Assembly: GCF_029873635.1 (NCBI RefSeq)
Contig: NC_080417.1
Coordinates: forward strand, 33,592,214 to 33,656,213
DNA: 64,000 bases
Source: Malania oleifera
Taxonomy: Eukaryota; Streptophyta; Magnoliopsida; Santalales; Ximeniaceae
Direction: 5' to 3'
Shown here: positions 24,056 to 35,410 of the stretch, one piece after another
Layout of the letters: the number at the start of each line of letters is the position of its first letter
How positions within the stretch are numbered: position 1 is the stretch's first letter
The notes under the pieces: generated by a model
Databases searched by the model: none
What the model was told of the DNA's origin: nothing
Seen by the model: only the letters and a program-made list of their open reading frames with translations
Program-made: the position numbers and the translations under genes

Positions 24056-24907
24056 ATGACTCATAGCTCCGTGACCCCTTTCCCTGAGGGACCATCTTTC
24101 ACATGACCTCCTGTTTTCAGTAGTGCTAATTACACCTTCTAGAAATAGAGGATGTGCATCTACCTTCAGAATACTGATTTGAAGGTGTGGAGGATTGTCT
24201 CTAAGGGAAACTATGTCCCTATGAAAACTGAGGGTGCAGCTAGGGTTCCTAAGACTGAGGATGAATATGATGATGATGATATGAAAGTTGTTAGTCTTAA
24301 TGTCACTGCCATGAATATTTTATACTGTAGTCTTGACGTAAATGAATTTAACAGGATTATGGCATGTTCTACTGCAAAAGAAATATGGGATAAGTTAAAG
24401 GTCACATATGAGGGTACTAGAGATGTGAAGGACAATAGGATGGATATGTTAACCAGTGAGTATGAGGCCTTTAGGATGAATGTAGGTGAGTCCATTCAAA
24501 GTATGTACACTAGATTCACACACATCATAAACTCACTGCATGCATTAGGAAAGACCTATCCTAGATATGAGATGATCAGGAAGATCCCCAGAGGCTTACC
24601 TCCTGTTTGGGAAGCCAATGCTACGGCCATTGCTGAGGGTAGAGACCTTAAGGTCATGACCTTAAACGAATTGATAGGTTCCTTGATTACTTATGAATTG
24701 TCCATAAATGAGAGACTTAATGAGCATAATAGGGCTAAGAAAGTGACTGCACTGAAAGCATCTAATAACACATCTAGTGAGTGCAGTGAGTCTGACACTG
24801 ATGATGAAATGGCTATGTTAACCAGAAAGTTTAGCGGATTTTTAAAGAAGAACAGAAAGCCATTTAAAAAATATAGAGACTCTACTAAGGATTGTTGTAA
24901 AGGTTGA
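24056..24907 (+). pseudogene. Copia gag, 3'-truncated
   Basis: The likely start is ATG 24056 (MTHSSVTPFPEG). Stops follow before the long open part from 24152, which encodes about 250 residues. Typical Sirevirus-type gag features are present: RMCIYLQNTDLKVW, the acidic run EDEYDDDD, VNEFNRIMACSTAKEIWDKLKVTYEGT, GESIQSMYTRFTHIINSLHALG and the basic end KKNRKPFKKY. The frame then runs into LTR sequence (STKDCCKG, stop), so the zinc knuckle and everything after it were removed by the internal deletion. It would make a truncated nucleocapsid-less gag at best. Confidence 0.85.
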
Positions 24908-25249
24908 GGTCAGCCCTGTGCTAATTGACCTGGTTTGTATAGGTGCCACTCCACCCGGTTAAGTGAGCAAGTGATAGTGATAAGCCTTGTGCTTGTTAGC
25001 CAAGGCGGGGACGTAGGCAATTGGCCGAACCTCGATAACATATCTGCGTGTCACCCTCTCTTTACTGCTTTCTGGTGCTTGTGTGATTGATTAAACTGTT
25101 TTATTTACTTTCTGGTCTACATTTACTTTACTTGCACTAGATTAACCATAGGGTTGTGAATATACTGCTGTTAGGAGATTGACCTAGGGATTAAATTTTA
25201 AAAATACCAATTCACCCCCCCTCCTCCTGGGATCACGGTAAAGCTAACA
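24887..25249 (+). mobile_element. 3' LTR of the copia mini-element, last part only
   Basis: Matches 23631-23999 of the 5' LTR with few differences (for example GGTGCCACTCCACCCGG against GGTGCCGCTCCACCCGG) and ends AAGCTAACA. The high similarity between the two copies suggests limited time since insertion. Confidence 0.9.
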
Positions 25250-25254
25250 GACCT

Positions 25255-26345
25255 CTAGAGGGATAGGAGTACAAATTCTTGGTATCATGTGTGCGCACCC
25301 CACCTCAGTTACTATCCGCCAGTCAGGCGAGGAGATTGTTGCTAGAAGGATGCAAAGGATTCTTGGCCTATGTGAAGGCAGTATTAGAAGGGAGGCTAAA
25401 GGTAGAGCATATCCTAGTGGTGAGGGATTTTCCTCATGTATTCCTCGAGGATTTGCAGGGACTACCTCCTGATTATGAGGTAGAGTTTGTTATTGATCTG
25501 GTTCCGGGGACAATGTCAATTTCGAAGGCGCTGTGTAGAATGGCACCGGAAAAGCTGAAAGAATTGAAAGAACAGTTGCAAGAACTATTAGATGAGGGGT
25601 TTATTCGGCCCAGTATATTGCCCTGGGGAGCTCTGATTTTTTTTTTTAGGAAGAAGGATGGGTGGATGAGGTTGTGCATTTACTACGGGGAAATAAATAA
25701 AGTAACTATCAAGAATAAATACCCGCTCCCTCGTATCGATGATTTGTTTGATCAGTTATAGGAGACACAAATCTTTTCAAAGATAGATTTACGCTCTTAG
25801 TACCATCAGGTGAAATTCAAGGCGGAAGATGTTCTGAAGATGGCATTTAGAACACGGTATAGCCACTATGAATTTTTGGTTATGCTATTTGGTTTGACAA
25901 TGCTCCTGCAGTGTTTATAGGCTTGATGAACAAGGTCTTCCACCAGTATTCGGACTAGTTTGTGGTAGTATGTATTGATGATATACTGGTGTATTCAAAG
26001 AGCCCAATTGAGCATAAGGAACATCTAAGGATAGTGTTTTAGGTGCTGAGAGAAAATAAGTTGTATGCGAAGCTCAACAAGTGTGAGTTCTAGCTGGAAC
26101 AGGTTACCTTCCTTGGACACGTTATATCCAGGGGTGGTATTTCTATTGATCCGAGTAAAATTGAGGCGGTAATAGACTGGGTACGACCAAAGAATGTGCA
26201 CGAGATCAAGAGTTTCCTAGGATTGGTTAGGTACTATCGCAGGTTTGTTGAGGGCTTCTTTAAACTATCAGGCCCATTGACCAGATTGACCAGGAAGGGA
26301 GTGAAGTTTGAGGGTCCGACGAATGTGAACAGAGCTTCCAGGAGT
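25255..26345 (+). pseudogene. Gypsy element A reverse transcriptase, broken
   Basis: From CVRTPPQLL through [100 protein letters not shown], the order is that of Ty3/gypsy RT. An in-frame TAG follows DQL (25758-25760). The catalytic stretch is recognisable as VVCIDDILVYSK at about 25960-26000, followed by HLRIVF and LGHVIS. A run of ten T (25629-25638) probably marks a frame slip. Many stops make it non-functional. The clade is chromovirus-like (Tekay/Del type) by overall similarity. Confidence 0.87.
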
Positions 26346-26790
26346 TGAAGTAGCGACTCATCACTGTGCCTGTGTTGATGATTCCTTCAGGAGAAGAGGG
26401 ATTTGTAATTTACAATAATGTGTCCCATAAAGGGCTCGAATGTGTGTTGATGCAGTGAGGAAGAGTGATATCACATGCCTCACAACAGTTGAAAGAATAT
26501 GAGAAGAACTACCCTACCCATGACCTGGAGTTGACAGTGGTTGTTCATGCATTGAAGATTTAAAGGCACTATCTATATGGGGGTAGGTGTGCGATATTTA
26601 TTGACCATAAGAGCTTAAAGTATTTCTTCATGCAGAAGGAGTTAAATATGAGGCAGAGGAGATGGTTGGAGCTGATAAAAGATTACGACTGCACTATCAG
26701 CTACCACCCAGAAAAAGCTAATGTGGTTGCTGATGCTTTGAGCCGGAAATCAGTGGATTCATCTATATCTATAGTGGATATTTAACATCT
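26346..26790 (+). pseudogene. Gypsy element A RNase H, broken
   Basis: Readable pieces are [66 protein letters not shown] and the end [11 protein letters not shown], the canonical gypsy RNase H series. Stops replace conserved positions (for example after HALKI and before HLIQMDLERL). Confidence 0.85.
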
Positions 26791-27740
26791 GATCCAGATG
26801 GATCTAGAGAGGCTCAATGTGGAGCTGGTAGAGGGCGATCACCAGGCATTTATTGCTAACCTAGTTTTGTAGCCAACTCTAAATAAGATAATTAAAGCAG
26901 CTCAGAGGAATGGTGTAGAACTAGTAAATCTTATGGAGAAGGTACAAGATGGTCAGGAGACAGAGTTCAGCATCTCAGATGATGGACCCTTGAGGTTCCG
27001 TACAAAATTGTACATTCCTGCCGACCCCGAGATCAAAAGGGTTAATCTAGAGGAAGCACATTGGTCTCTGTATACTGTACATCTGGGTAGCACTAAAATG
27101 TATTGAGATCTTTGGGAGTCTCTCTGGTGGAGCAACATGAAGAGGGAGATAGCCCAGCATGTGGATCAGTGTTTGACATGCCAGTAGGTAAAAGTTGAGC
27201 ATTAGAGACTGGTGGGATCATTGCAGCCACTTCACATTCCTGAGTGGAAGTGGGAGCATATAGCGATGGATTTCGTCACAAGACTACTGCTGACTTTGCA
27301 TGGACAGAAATCTATTTGGGTAGTTGTGGATCGATTGACGAAGATTGCCCACTTTTTTCCGATCAGAGTTAACTACTCCGCGGATAGATTTGCTGAATTA
27401 TATATCCAGGAGATAGTTAGACTCTGTGGCATCCCAGTGTCCATAGTTTCAGATAGAGACCCATGGTTCACATCTCATTTTGGAGGAGTTTGCAAGGGGC
27501 CATGGGTTCTCAGTTGTCATTAAGCATAACTTTTCATCCTTAGATAGATGGGTAGATGGAGAGGATGATACAGATTCTGGAGAATACGTTGCGAGCATGT
27601 GTGCTTAACTTTGGAGGTCGTTGGATGCAGTATTTGCCACTGGTCGAGTTTGCGTATAACAACAGCTACCAGACCAGCATTATGATGGCACCGTATGAGG
27701 CATTATATGGCAGGAGGTTCCAATCCTCGTTATACTAGGA
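26791..27740 (+). pseudogene. Gypsy element A integrase core, broken
   Basis: The HHCC zinc region appears as EEAHWSLYTVHLGSTKMY with CLTC near 27175. The catalytic part follows: WEHIAMDFVT, VVVDRLTKIAHFFPI, GIPVSIVSDRDPWFTSHF, then MIQILENTLRACVLNF and LPLVEFAYNNSYQTSIMMAPYEALYGR. Conserved catalytic aspartates are visible in AMDF and SDRD. The part carrying the glutamate is split by frame changes between 27500 and 27560. The sequence is closely related to the plus-strand fragment at 52007-52990. Confidence 0.87.
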
Positions 27741-28261
27741 GGAGATTGGGAAAAGACATTTTGGGGCTAGAGCTGATGCAGCAGACTCGATACAAAGTCA
27801 GACTCATCAGAGACAGGATCAGAACAGCAAAAAGCTGGCAGAAGAGTTATGTAGATACTCGCCGGCAAGAATTGGAGTTTGATGCAAGAGATCACGTATT
27901 CCTGAAGGTGACACCGTTGAAGGGAGTTATGAGATTCGGGAGGAAGAGTAAGCTGAGCCTTAGGTATATTGGACCATTCGAGATTCTTGAAAGAGTGGGT
28001 TCGGTTGCCTATCTGCTGGCATTACCACTGGTTTTGTCTAGGATCCATAACATATTCCACGTTTCTATGCTAAGGAAATACATCTCAAACCCCTTCCACG
28101 TGATCAGCTATGAAGCACTGGAGCTGGGTGATACCTTAGCTTATGAAGAGGTGTCAATGCAGATTTTAGACTGGAAGAAACAGGAGCTACGCATGAAGAA
28201 GATTCCACTGGTAAAAGTTTTATGGCCAATCATGTCATTGAGGAGGGTTCCTGGGAATTAG
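27695..28261 (+). pseudogene. Gypsy element A integrase C-terminus with chromodomain-like tail
   Basis: A frame one step from the integrase core encodes LELMQQTRYKVRLIRDRIRTA, KSYVDTRRQELEF...VFLKVTPLKGVMRFGRKSKLSLRYIGPFEILERVG and ...LPLVLSRIHNIFHVSMLRKYI, the GPY-type C-terminal domain. The tail QILDWKKQELRMKKIPLVKVLW is the start of the chromodomain-like region of Tekay/Del elements. The final part is out of frame (the usual EASWELE ending appears only degraded). The frame runs about 190 codons without a stop, the longest intact stretch of this element. Confidence 0.82.
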
Positions 28262-28575
28262 AGGATCATATGTGCCAGAGATATCCATATTTATTCAGTA
28301 GAGTTTAGAGTTAAACCAGTTGGAATAAGAGTGAATAATAATGTTGTATTTTTATTTGTATAGTGTAGTGTAGTATAGATAGAATTTTTAGTTTTGGGAT
28401 ATGAATGGCTTTGGGAGAATTTTGAGTAGTTGTAATCTCCCAGAACCCTCTTTGTAACCACAGTGTTGTTCCGCCATAAGTGAGGGTAATTAATAAAATT
28501 GAAATTGTTCTCTCTAAGGATAGGAAGCAGATGAATAGCAACTTCAAGGACAAAATTTTTGTAAGAAGGGGAGAA
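28262..28575 (+). mobile_element. Gypsy element A 3' untranslated region with polypurine tract
   Basis: Non-coding sequence ends in GACAAAATTTTTGTAAGAAG followed by GGGAGAA, the polypurine tract, immediately before the 3' LTR. The same arrangement occurs at 47648-47670 (minus) and 53240-53276. Confidence 0.8.
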
Positions 28576-29271
28576 TGTAATAATTATTAGTTATTTTATA
28601 TATATATATATATATATATTAGTTATTAATTATTAATTATTTAATTATTTAATTAATTAAATATTGTTAAACTGCATTAATTAATTAAACATTATTAAAT
28701 AATTAAAATGATATATATATATAGATATACATATATCTATATACATAACAAAAGATAAAAGTAAATATATATGTAATATATTAATATATGTTATATAGGA
28801 TTGGTATGTGAATCTCGGAGAATAAAGTAGATTAAAAAAGAAAGCCCCCTTGGCCGTCAGTCTCTCTACGCTCTCTCTCAGTTCACATCGCTCACCTCCG
28901 TCTCTCTCTCCCACTCTCCTCAATTTCACCTGCCTAACAGGCGCCGAACAAAAATCGGAAAGTACTGTTGGGCTCCATGCTCCGCCACCAACATTTCTAT
29001 TGGAGCGAATTTATCATGAAAGCGGCGTAGGCATATCTCGTGGGGTATGCTAAATTCTCACTCTTACCTCAATTTCTCGTAAATTTTAGGCCTTACAAGT
29101 CTAGCAGAGCAGATTTATCGTAGGGTTGTCATAGGCATAACTCCAAAATTAAGATACAAGGGTTATTAAGGGGCTAATTATTTTTTAATTAATGTAGATT
29201 TAGAAACGTTAGAATATTGGGCATTCTAAAGTTGAACTAGGGTTATTGAATTCAGGGTTCGGGTAAGTGTT
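28576..29271 (+). mobile_element. 3' LTR of gypsy element A, right part missing
   Basis: Starts TGTAATAATTATTAG and matches the 5' LTR from about 28690 onward (17480-18085 region). It ends abruptly after GAATTCAGGGTTCGGGTAAG, where the 5' LTR continues with CGCTGCAGG. The join is with copia LTR sequence. Confidence 0.82.
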
Positions 29272-31375
29272 CAAGTAAAGCTTACAAATCTTGGCAAGAT
29301 CCATGGAACTCAAAGAGTACGCGAATCAAGATGCAAGTGGCAAAGTTCAAGAACATCTTGGGAATGGGTATTTAGAATTCATGTACTTATATTTTCATAT
29401 GATTTAATTTGAGGCTCAACATAACTTAAAATGATTTTAGGATTCATGCATTTCATGTATATCATTAGGGGACTTTCATGGACTTAGAAATACTTTTAAA
29501 ATCATGGAAAATATGTTTTATAAAAGACCAAAGAAATAAAGCAAAGCAAATTTTTAAATTAGAAAAGAAAAATTGAGAAAAAGGGCACTTTGGTAGCCTG
29601 AACTCAACTTTAGTCGCTTGAAGAATTTTTTCGATAGTCTGAAGATAAAGTTCGGTAGCCTAAAGAATTAATGGGAAAAACAGAATCTGGCCGAGGTACT
29701 TCGGTTTCCTGAACTGGAACTTCAGTCACCCGAAGTCACTTTAGTAGCCTGAACTTCAACTTTAGTATCCTGAAGTCGTGGGAAAATTTAAAAATCATAT
29801 TTTTATTAATAGAACTCGCGAGCTTTTTATTTGATCCAACGGTTGAGATCAATCCTAAGGGTAAGACACTATAAATACTAAATATCTAAACCCTAGAACA
29901 TAGCTAAGACACACAAGAAAAGAAGAACACATCTTATTGAAAGAGAATAGAGAAACTTGAGCTGATTGATATACGATTGCCTGCACTTCATTCTACACAT
30001 TGTCTTTGAGCAAATCAATTTAGAAAATCAGAAGGGAACTCACGTATATATTTTATTTCATTCTAGTATTGAAGTTTGATCATTCAAGTTATTATTTTCA
30101 AGAATTTCTCATCTCAGTACTTGTTATTGAATATCATTAGAGAAATTGATCTTGAATGTGCATATACATATAAATATTTTTTTTAACAAGATCATTACTT
30201 GAGAAAGGTTTTAGCTATTGGTTGAATAGTGTTTGATTCAAGAGTATATCTATTTTTCAAAGAACTTCTCATTCAAAATCTATTGTTGAAATAAGTCGGG
30301 TGATTTATAGTGAGTATATTTTCACATGATTATTTGGATTATCTCACTACTTGATTAAGGTTTTGTCATTGATTGAATAGTTTGATTCAAGTGTGTATTC
30401 AGTTTACGGATTCATATTTTAGATATATTAAAACACTTGAATATATATATCCTTGGTATTCATAAATATTTATTTTATTGAGGGATAAATTGTTTGGAAA
30501 ACCTTATGCTCAGTATTTTGATCTTCGAATTACATATCATATATATATTTGCATATTACAAAGATTGGGTTGTGATTAAATATTTGAAAGAAAGCTTTTT
30601 GATATAGATTGATAAAATATCCAAGATAAAGCTTTTAACAAGTTCACATTAGATATATTTGTGCAACTTTACAAAGTGAACTAGAACCCTAATATACTCC
30701 AACGCATTTCAAATATATCTTTGCCTGTGAATTTTTTGTTAAAGAGGGAATTGTGTGTTGAAGCATATCATATATAAACGATTGCATCGTTTCATACATT
30801 TTGAGATTCAAGTTTTATCATATGATTATGTACTAGGACTTTGAATTGTACTCACTAACTTTGTTAGAAGTAACATTGAGTGTTTTGCAGATTAAATTGT
30901 ATTCAAGGTTTGGTTTGTGAACTGGGGTTGAGGAGAGAGTTGTGTCTCTTGTAAGCAACGGATTAGGAGGGAGTTGTACCTCTTGTAAGCAGCGGATTGT
31001 AAGGGAAGCTCCGTCCCAATTTAAGGAGCAAGGATTATAGTAGAATCCTTGAGTGGGTTGCTCAAGGCGAGGAAGTAGGTCGGGTTGGCTAAACCTCGTA
31101 AAATTATGGTTGCATTCTCTCTTCCCTTATCCTTTTTATTTTCCGCATCATATTTCAATTTCTTGCTTGCTTGTGTATGTTGAATAACTTTACACGCATT
31201 TAATTGGGTAAAGGGAAATTCATTGATTTAGTAATTCAAATCAACATCAAATTCCAGCTATTAATTAGTTAGGCATAGAAATAGGGATTGATTGGTAAAT
31301 AAGTTTCAAAGAATTTTTTAAAATACCCAATTCACCCCCCCCCCCCCCTCCATCTTGGGATTACTCCTTAATCAA
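29272..31375 (+). mobile_element. Copia LTR, left tip missing
   Basis: The first bases (AAGTAAAGCTT) align with about 100 bp inside other copia LTRs (compare 21957), so the tip with TGTTG is missing. A repeated motif close to TTCGGTAGCCTGAA occurs at 29590-29780, followed by a plausible promoter region (CTATAAATA, 29871). The R/U5 block GGCGAGGAAGTAGGTCGGG is near 31068. The right end is the T/C-rich CACCCCCC stretch and GGGATTACTCCTTAATCAACA. No internal region of this element follows: Athila-like sequence starts at 31376. Confidence 0.78.
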
Positions 31376-33081
31376 CATTGTTGCATAAGGTAAATGCAAC
31401 TGTGTTTCCCACGAAAAAGGAAGTAGATATGATTTAGTAGTTTTCTTAGCTTTTACTTTGTTCGAGGACTAGCAAAGTGTAAGTTGGGGGTTGTGATGAG
31501 TCCCTAAAATGCATGATTTAAGACCCTCATTTACCTTTGTTTATCCTTGTTTTATTACATAATTACTCAGAGTTATCATTATTCATAACTATACAAGGTT
31601 TGTTCGTATTTTTAGGAAAAACTAGTTAAAACCAAGGAATTAGGTGTACGAGAAGCTAAAGGAGAATTTAGGGACACGCAAAGCTCAAATCAGATGCTCA
31701 ACCAAACTCCTGAAGCTCCAAATCATCAAAGGACAATAAGGCTTTGCTCGATGAAGTGGTGCGACAAGCAGTATAAGGGGGCGACTAAGTCTTTACTCGT
31801 AGGTTCCCAGGTTCAGACTGAGGAAGAATTGCTACAAGGATCGATCAATTCCTCGACCAAGTGACTCTCTAGGTCGACCATGTCGAGATACTGTGCCAGA
31901 ATTCAGATTAGAATTACTGAGAGCCTCGACGAAGTGTTCGACTAGAGAAACCATGAAGGGCGACTATGTCGAGTGCCTAAGATACCCTAAAGTTTGAGAT
32001 CCTGCAAGCCTCGACTATCAACTCGACTAGCAAGACCTTATGGCATGACTGAGTCAATAATGCTGAAGATTCGAATCCTTGTTTTCCCGAGAGAATCAAC
32101 CAGGGCACGGTCAAGGAAAGCACAGGGGCGACTTGGTCGACAGCGATGATCTTCTATGCGAGATTTGATGCATACTTTCCTAAACTGCCAAACAAACTTT
32201 GTAAACCCTAGAGCCTATAAGTATTCGCTATGAACACAAGCTCTGGGTTCCCTTTTGGCCTCTCTTAGGTTGGTGAGAGACCTAAAACATCATTGAGAGC
32301 TAAGTTAGAGTAAAAGTAGAGCATATTTCAATTCTTATTTCAGTGTGTGTATGAAGTATCTGACGGCCTATGACAACCAGCGGCATTTGTGTAATCTCTG
32401 TGTATATAAAATAATCATTCTCTTTTTCCTTCTGGCATTGATGACAAACGTATTGAATACAAAGGATCGATATTTTACTTGCTTTCTCCTTACCGCTTTC
32501 TTTTACATGCTTTCCTTTACCGCTTTTGATTTATTGCTTTGATGAATGATGAAAGGCTGCAGTAAGGAATAACACTACTATTGTTTCAATCTGGATAAGT
32601 AGTTGGCTATGGATACGCAGAGGTGTTCGTGATCATTGAGACAGGGTATACTCCGATTCCCAACCGTGCTCCAGATAGTTGGTGCACCCTTGCTACCCTG
32701 TGCCTTCAAATGACCTTCTCCCGCTTTGGCCTGAGACAACACAGGTTAGTACTCTTATGTATTCCTGGTTGAACGTAGTTAGAGGCAAGAAGTCCAACAC
32801 CTAATACATAATCTCAGCACTACTTGTTAGGAGTAGGGTAATATAGTTTTTACTTGCTTTCCTGTGGTTGGTTAGATTTCACTCATTGCAAAATATCATC
32901 TTTTTATCTTTCTTTTTACACAATGCATTAATAAACTAATTAAAAAAAATTTTACAACTACACGGTTTAGTCCCTATGGATCAACACTCGACTTCCCCAC
33001 TTTCTACTGAACTTGGGAATAGTTAGGTTTTATAAATATTATTTTTGGTAGTTACGGACCCAAGCCTTGGCGAGCCAACCA
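31376..33081 (+). mobile_element. Athila-like 3' end and LTR (third copy)
   Basis: 31376-31493 matches 7990-8107, the last part of the Athila-like internal region. The LTR runs 31494 (TGATGAGTCCC) to 33081 (GCGAGCCAACCA), 1588 bp, and is diverged from the copies at 3392 and 8108. It contains the GACC/TCGACC motif section (31740-32140) and the segment CCCCACTTTCTACTG near 32994. The open frame at 32345-32542 is inside the LTR and is not a gene. The left internal part was replaced by the copia LTR. Confidence 0.8.
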
Positions 33082-34480
33082 GGTATATAAGAAAAATGGG
33101 TTCAAACTAAGTGATCCAATGGCAAATAGGGTGGTGATTGGTGGAGACATGGTTTAAGGTGTTAAAGCCATTGGACAATTTACTCAGGTAGATGAAGAGA
33201 AACCGGTGCTAGAAAGTTGTAGTAGTAGCAATGTGCATGTTGTGTAGGTGGAGTTGGAGACTCACAGCAAAAGTGTGGGGAGTTCTAACTCAGGAGACTT
33301 GCAGTATTACAGGACATACAAGAGTAGAAAGGAAACTGTGATGTAGGTGGAGTTATAAACTCAGGATAGAAACGCAGGGAGTTCAAACTCGAGAGACCAG
33401 TAGGATCACAATGGGTTCAGAGGCACTATTAGGCCATCGCCAAGGTGTGATCTAATGTCTTATGCAACCATTACTACCAGGAAGGATCCTACTACCTTTT
33501 AAAAGGTAGTGCATAGCCAGGAGAATGGTATGTGGATAGGTGTCATGGTGGAGGAGATGGAGGTATTGTATAAGAATCAGATGTGGGGGTTAGTGATGCT
33601 CCCAGAGGGGGAGAGGGAGATAGGCTGCAAGTGGGCAAGTATTTTTTTTTTTTATGTGAGAGACGTTCCAATTGCTGGGAAGGTTCCGACTGAGGTAAAT
33701 CAATTGGGGACTCTATTGAGAAAGGAAGTTGACATGAAGGTTTTGAGTGCTTCCAAGAGTTCTTGGGTTGGAAATTCACAAGGTTAAAGTTATAAGGAGA
33801 TTGGGATTATCTTGTAGTGACTTTGTAGTCATAGCTACGGGGAGATTGGTGTTATCTTGGGGCGATTGTGTGGACAAAACTACATGGAGATTGTGGTTAT
33901 CTCATGTTGGTTTTGGGGATTAGGTGTTGGTGTGGTTTAGCATGGTTAGTGCTAAATCGATCACCGGTACACCGTTGGCAAATCTAAGTAAATAGTCTAC
34001 CGCTCAATACTTAAGGACAGACAGTGATGTTCGAGCTATGTCAAAGGTTTCCTACACCAATGTAGTTTGGTACTTCGGTGAGCAACAAAGGGATCTATCA
34101 GTTGTGAGGTTCGCAGATGGAGGCTACATAGGGGACTTGGAAGATAGGAGGTTTGCAACAGGGTATGTTGTGGGAAGGCCTAATTTTTGGGAGTCCAAGG
34201 TATAGTCTCAACGTGTGCTAGTTATAACTAGATCATAGTTCTTGGTAGTGGTTGAGGCTGCTAAGGTAGCATTATGGTTCAAAGGATCGTTCAAGGAGTT
34301 GGGTGTTCAGCTAGGTGGAGTTCCTGTTACCACAGTCAAGTTCAAGTGTCGCTTGGACTTGGTTTACGTCTCGAGGTGTTTGAGGGGAGACAGGTCATTA
34401 TCTACTAGCTCAAGTGGAGTAGCGAGGGGATTATGCTTTCTTATTTCTCCTAGGTGGTGAATATTCGCCAAGGCGGAGAT
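33082..34480 (+). pseudogene. Short-LTR copia element: RT/RNase H remnant
   Basis: The plus strand encodes degraded Ty1/copia pol. QENGMWIGVMVEEMEVLYKNQMWGLVMLPEGEREIGCKWA (33512-33640) is the RT start. A jump follows to LRKEVDMKVLSASK (about 33714), so the RT core with its catalytic motif is deleted, replaced by a T-rich stretch at 33640-33652. RNase H traces follow: LSTAQYL, DSDVRAMSKVSY, VVRFADGGYIGDLEDRRFATGYV, then VVVEAAKVALWFKGSFKELGVQL. The pattern fits the Tnt1/Tork type of copia, unlike the Sirevirus-type copies elsewhere in the window. Multiple stops. Confidence 0.78.
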
Positions 34481-35032
34481 TATTGAGGATGTGGATCATA
34501 TTCTGAGTGGAACGCATGTACCGTGGAATGCACCGTGAAGTAAGGGACCAAAAGAGAGATTCAGGTTGCAACCATGGAGTGTAAATCGTAGATGGTTTAG
34601 GGCCTAACTGTCGATGATTTCAGGTAGTGCTGCGAAGGCAATTTTCTGGGCTTCAAATCGTCGACGGTTTCACTTGCAAACGTCATGGATTCTTGAATCT
34701 GAGATCAATAGATTGGGCTAATCAGAGGGATTTTCTCTGGGGGATTGCTATAGAAGTGTTTTAGATCAACTATAGGTCTTCAGTACGCATTAGATTGTAA
34801 TATAATGATTATTATGTAACCCTAGAAGAAATTAAGCTTCAAGTAAGTTTCAAAGCTTGGTGTAAGCTTCATTGATAGTTCTTGTCATTTGATTATTGCT
34901 TTCATTGATTCTCATTGTTGAGTGATTTCTAGGTTCATATAGTTCATCATCGAGTGTTTGCTTACTTGTTCCATTGATTGTTTCAAGGAGAGTTTGTGTG
35001 AGCTCTTTCGTTGTGCACATTTGACACCAACA
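34481..35032 (+). mobile_element. 3' LTR of the short-LTR copia element
   Basis: After the purine run AAGGCGGAGAT the sequence TATTGAGGATGTGG probably derives from a TGTTGAGG start, and the end is GACACCAACA. Length about 552 bp, ordinary for Tnt1/Tork elements. It contains ATCGTAGATGGTTT, CTGTCGATGATTTC and ATCGTCGACGGTTTC repeats at 34584-34672. Ends are inferred from the purine tract and the TG/CA rule. Confidence 0.6.
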
Positions 35033-35122
35033 ATTGGTTTTTGAAGGCTGATTGTTGAGAACAACAATCAGTATCAGATTTGCACAACAATTGGTATCAA
35101 AGCGCCAATTGTGCACAATATT
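35033..35122 (+). mobile_element. Primer-binding-site-like region with two hairpins after the copia LTR
   Basis: ATTGG follows the LTR. A perfect hairpin TGATTGTTG/CAACAATCA with a four-base loop lies at about 35048-35070. TTGGTATCAAAGCGCC at 35092-35107 resembles a methionine-tRNA primer-binding site and lies between the arms GCACAACAATTGG and CCAATTGTGC. Finding a primer site after what looks like a 3' LTR suggests a second LTR-bounded unit or a recombinant copy. Confidence 0.45.
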
Positions 35123-35410
35123 CCTAGTACTCATCTGATATGGGATCGTGACATGATCTCTCGTATAATGTCTAACGTCCTCGTTAGAGTGATTTACACT
35201 TCTACATAGAATTTGCCCACATGATGGTACTCTTAGGGTAGATCTAATACCAAATATAAAAGTCTTAGACCCAACTACAATAAAGTATTGTATGTTTTGG
35301 CCCACTTATCTCGCGAGTTTGTCGTATAAAAGGTGTCTCACATAGTTGGAGTTCAAACCATCCTTATAAGCTTAATACCTCCCTAGTACACATTTGATGT
35401 AAGATCATGA
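35123..35410 (+). repeat. Imperfect direct repeats enclosing about 230 bp
   Basis: CCTAGTACTCATCTGATATG at 35123 and CCTAGTACACATTTGATGTA at 35382 begin direct repeats of about 28 bp that continue as GGATCGTGA and AGATCATGA. The enclosed stretch contains GATCTAATACCAAAT and GTCTCACATAGTTGGAG but no coding signal. It may be a small repeat-bounded unit; I do not recognise the family. Confidence 0.5.

Larger units (their letters stand above)
21839..25249 (+). mobile_element. Copia Sirevirus-type mini-element with perfect target duplications
   Basis: A complete 5' LTR, a primer-binding site, the front of gag, and the last ~360 bp of the 3' LTR. The flanking duplications GACCT (21834-21838) and GACCT (25250-25254) are identical. 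Gypsy element A coding sequence continues in register across the insertion. All of pol and most of the 3' LTR are gone; the junction lies in the shared word AAGGATTGTT. The perfect duplications suggest a more recent insertion than the gypsy element around it. Confidence 0.92.
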
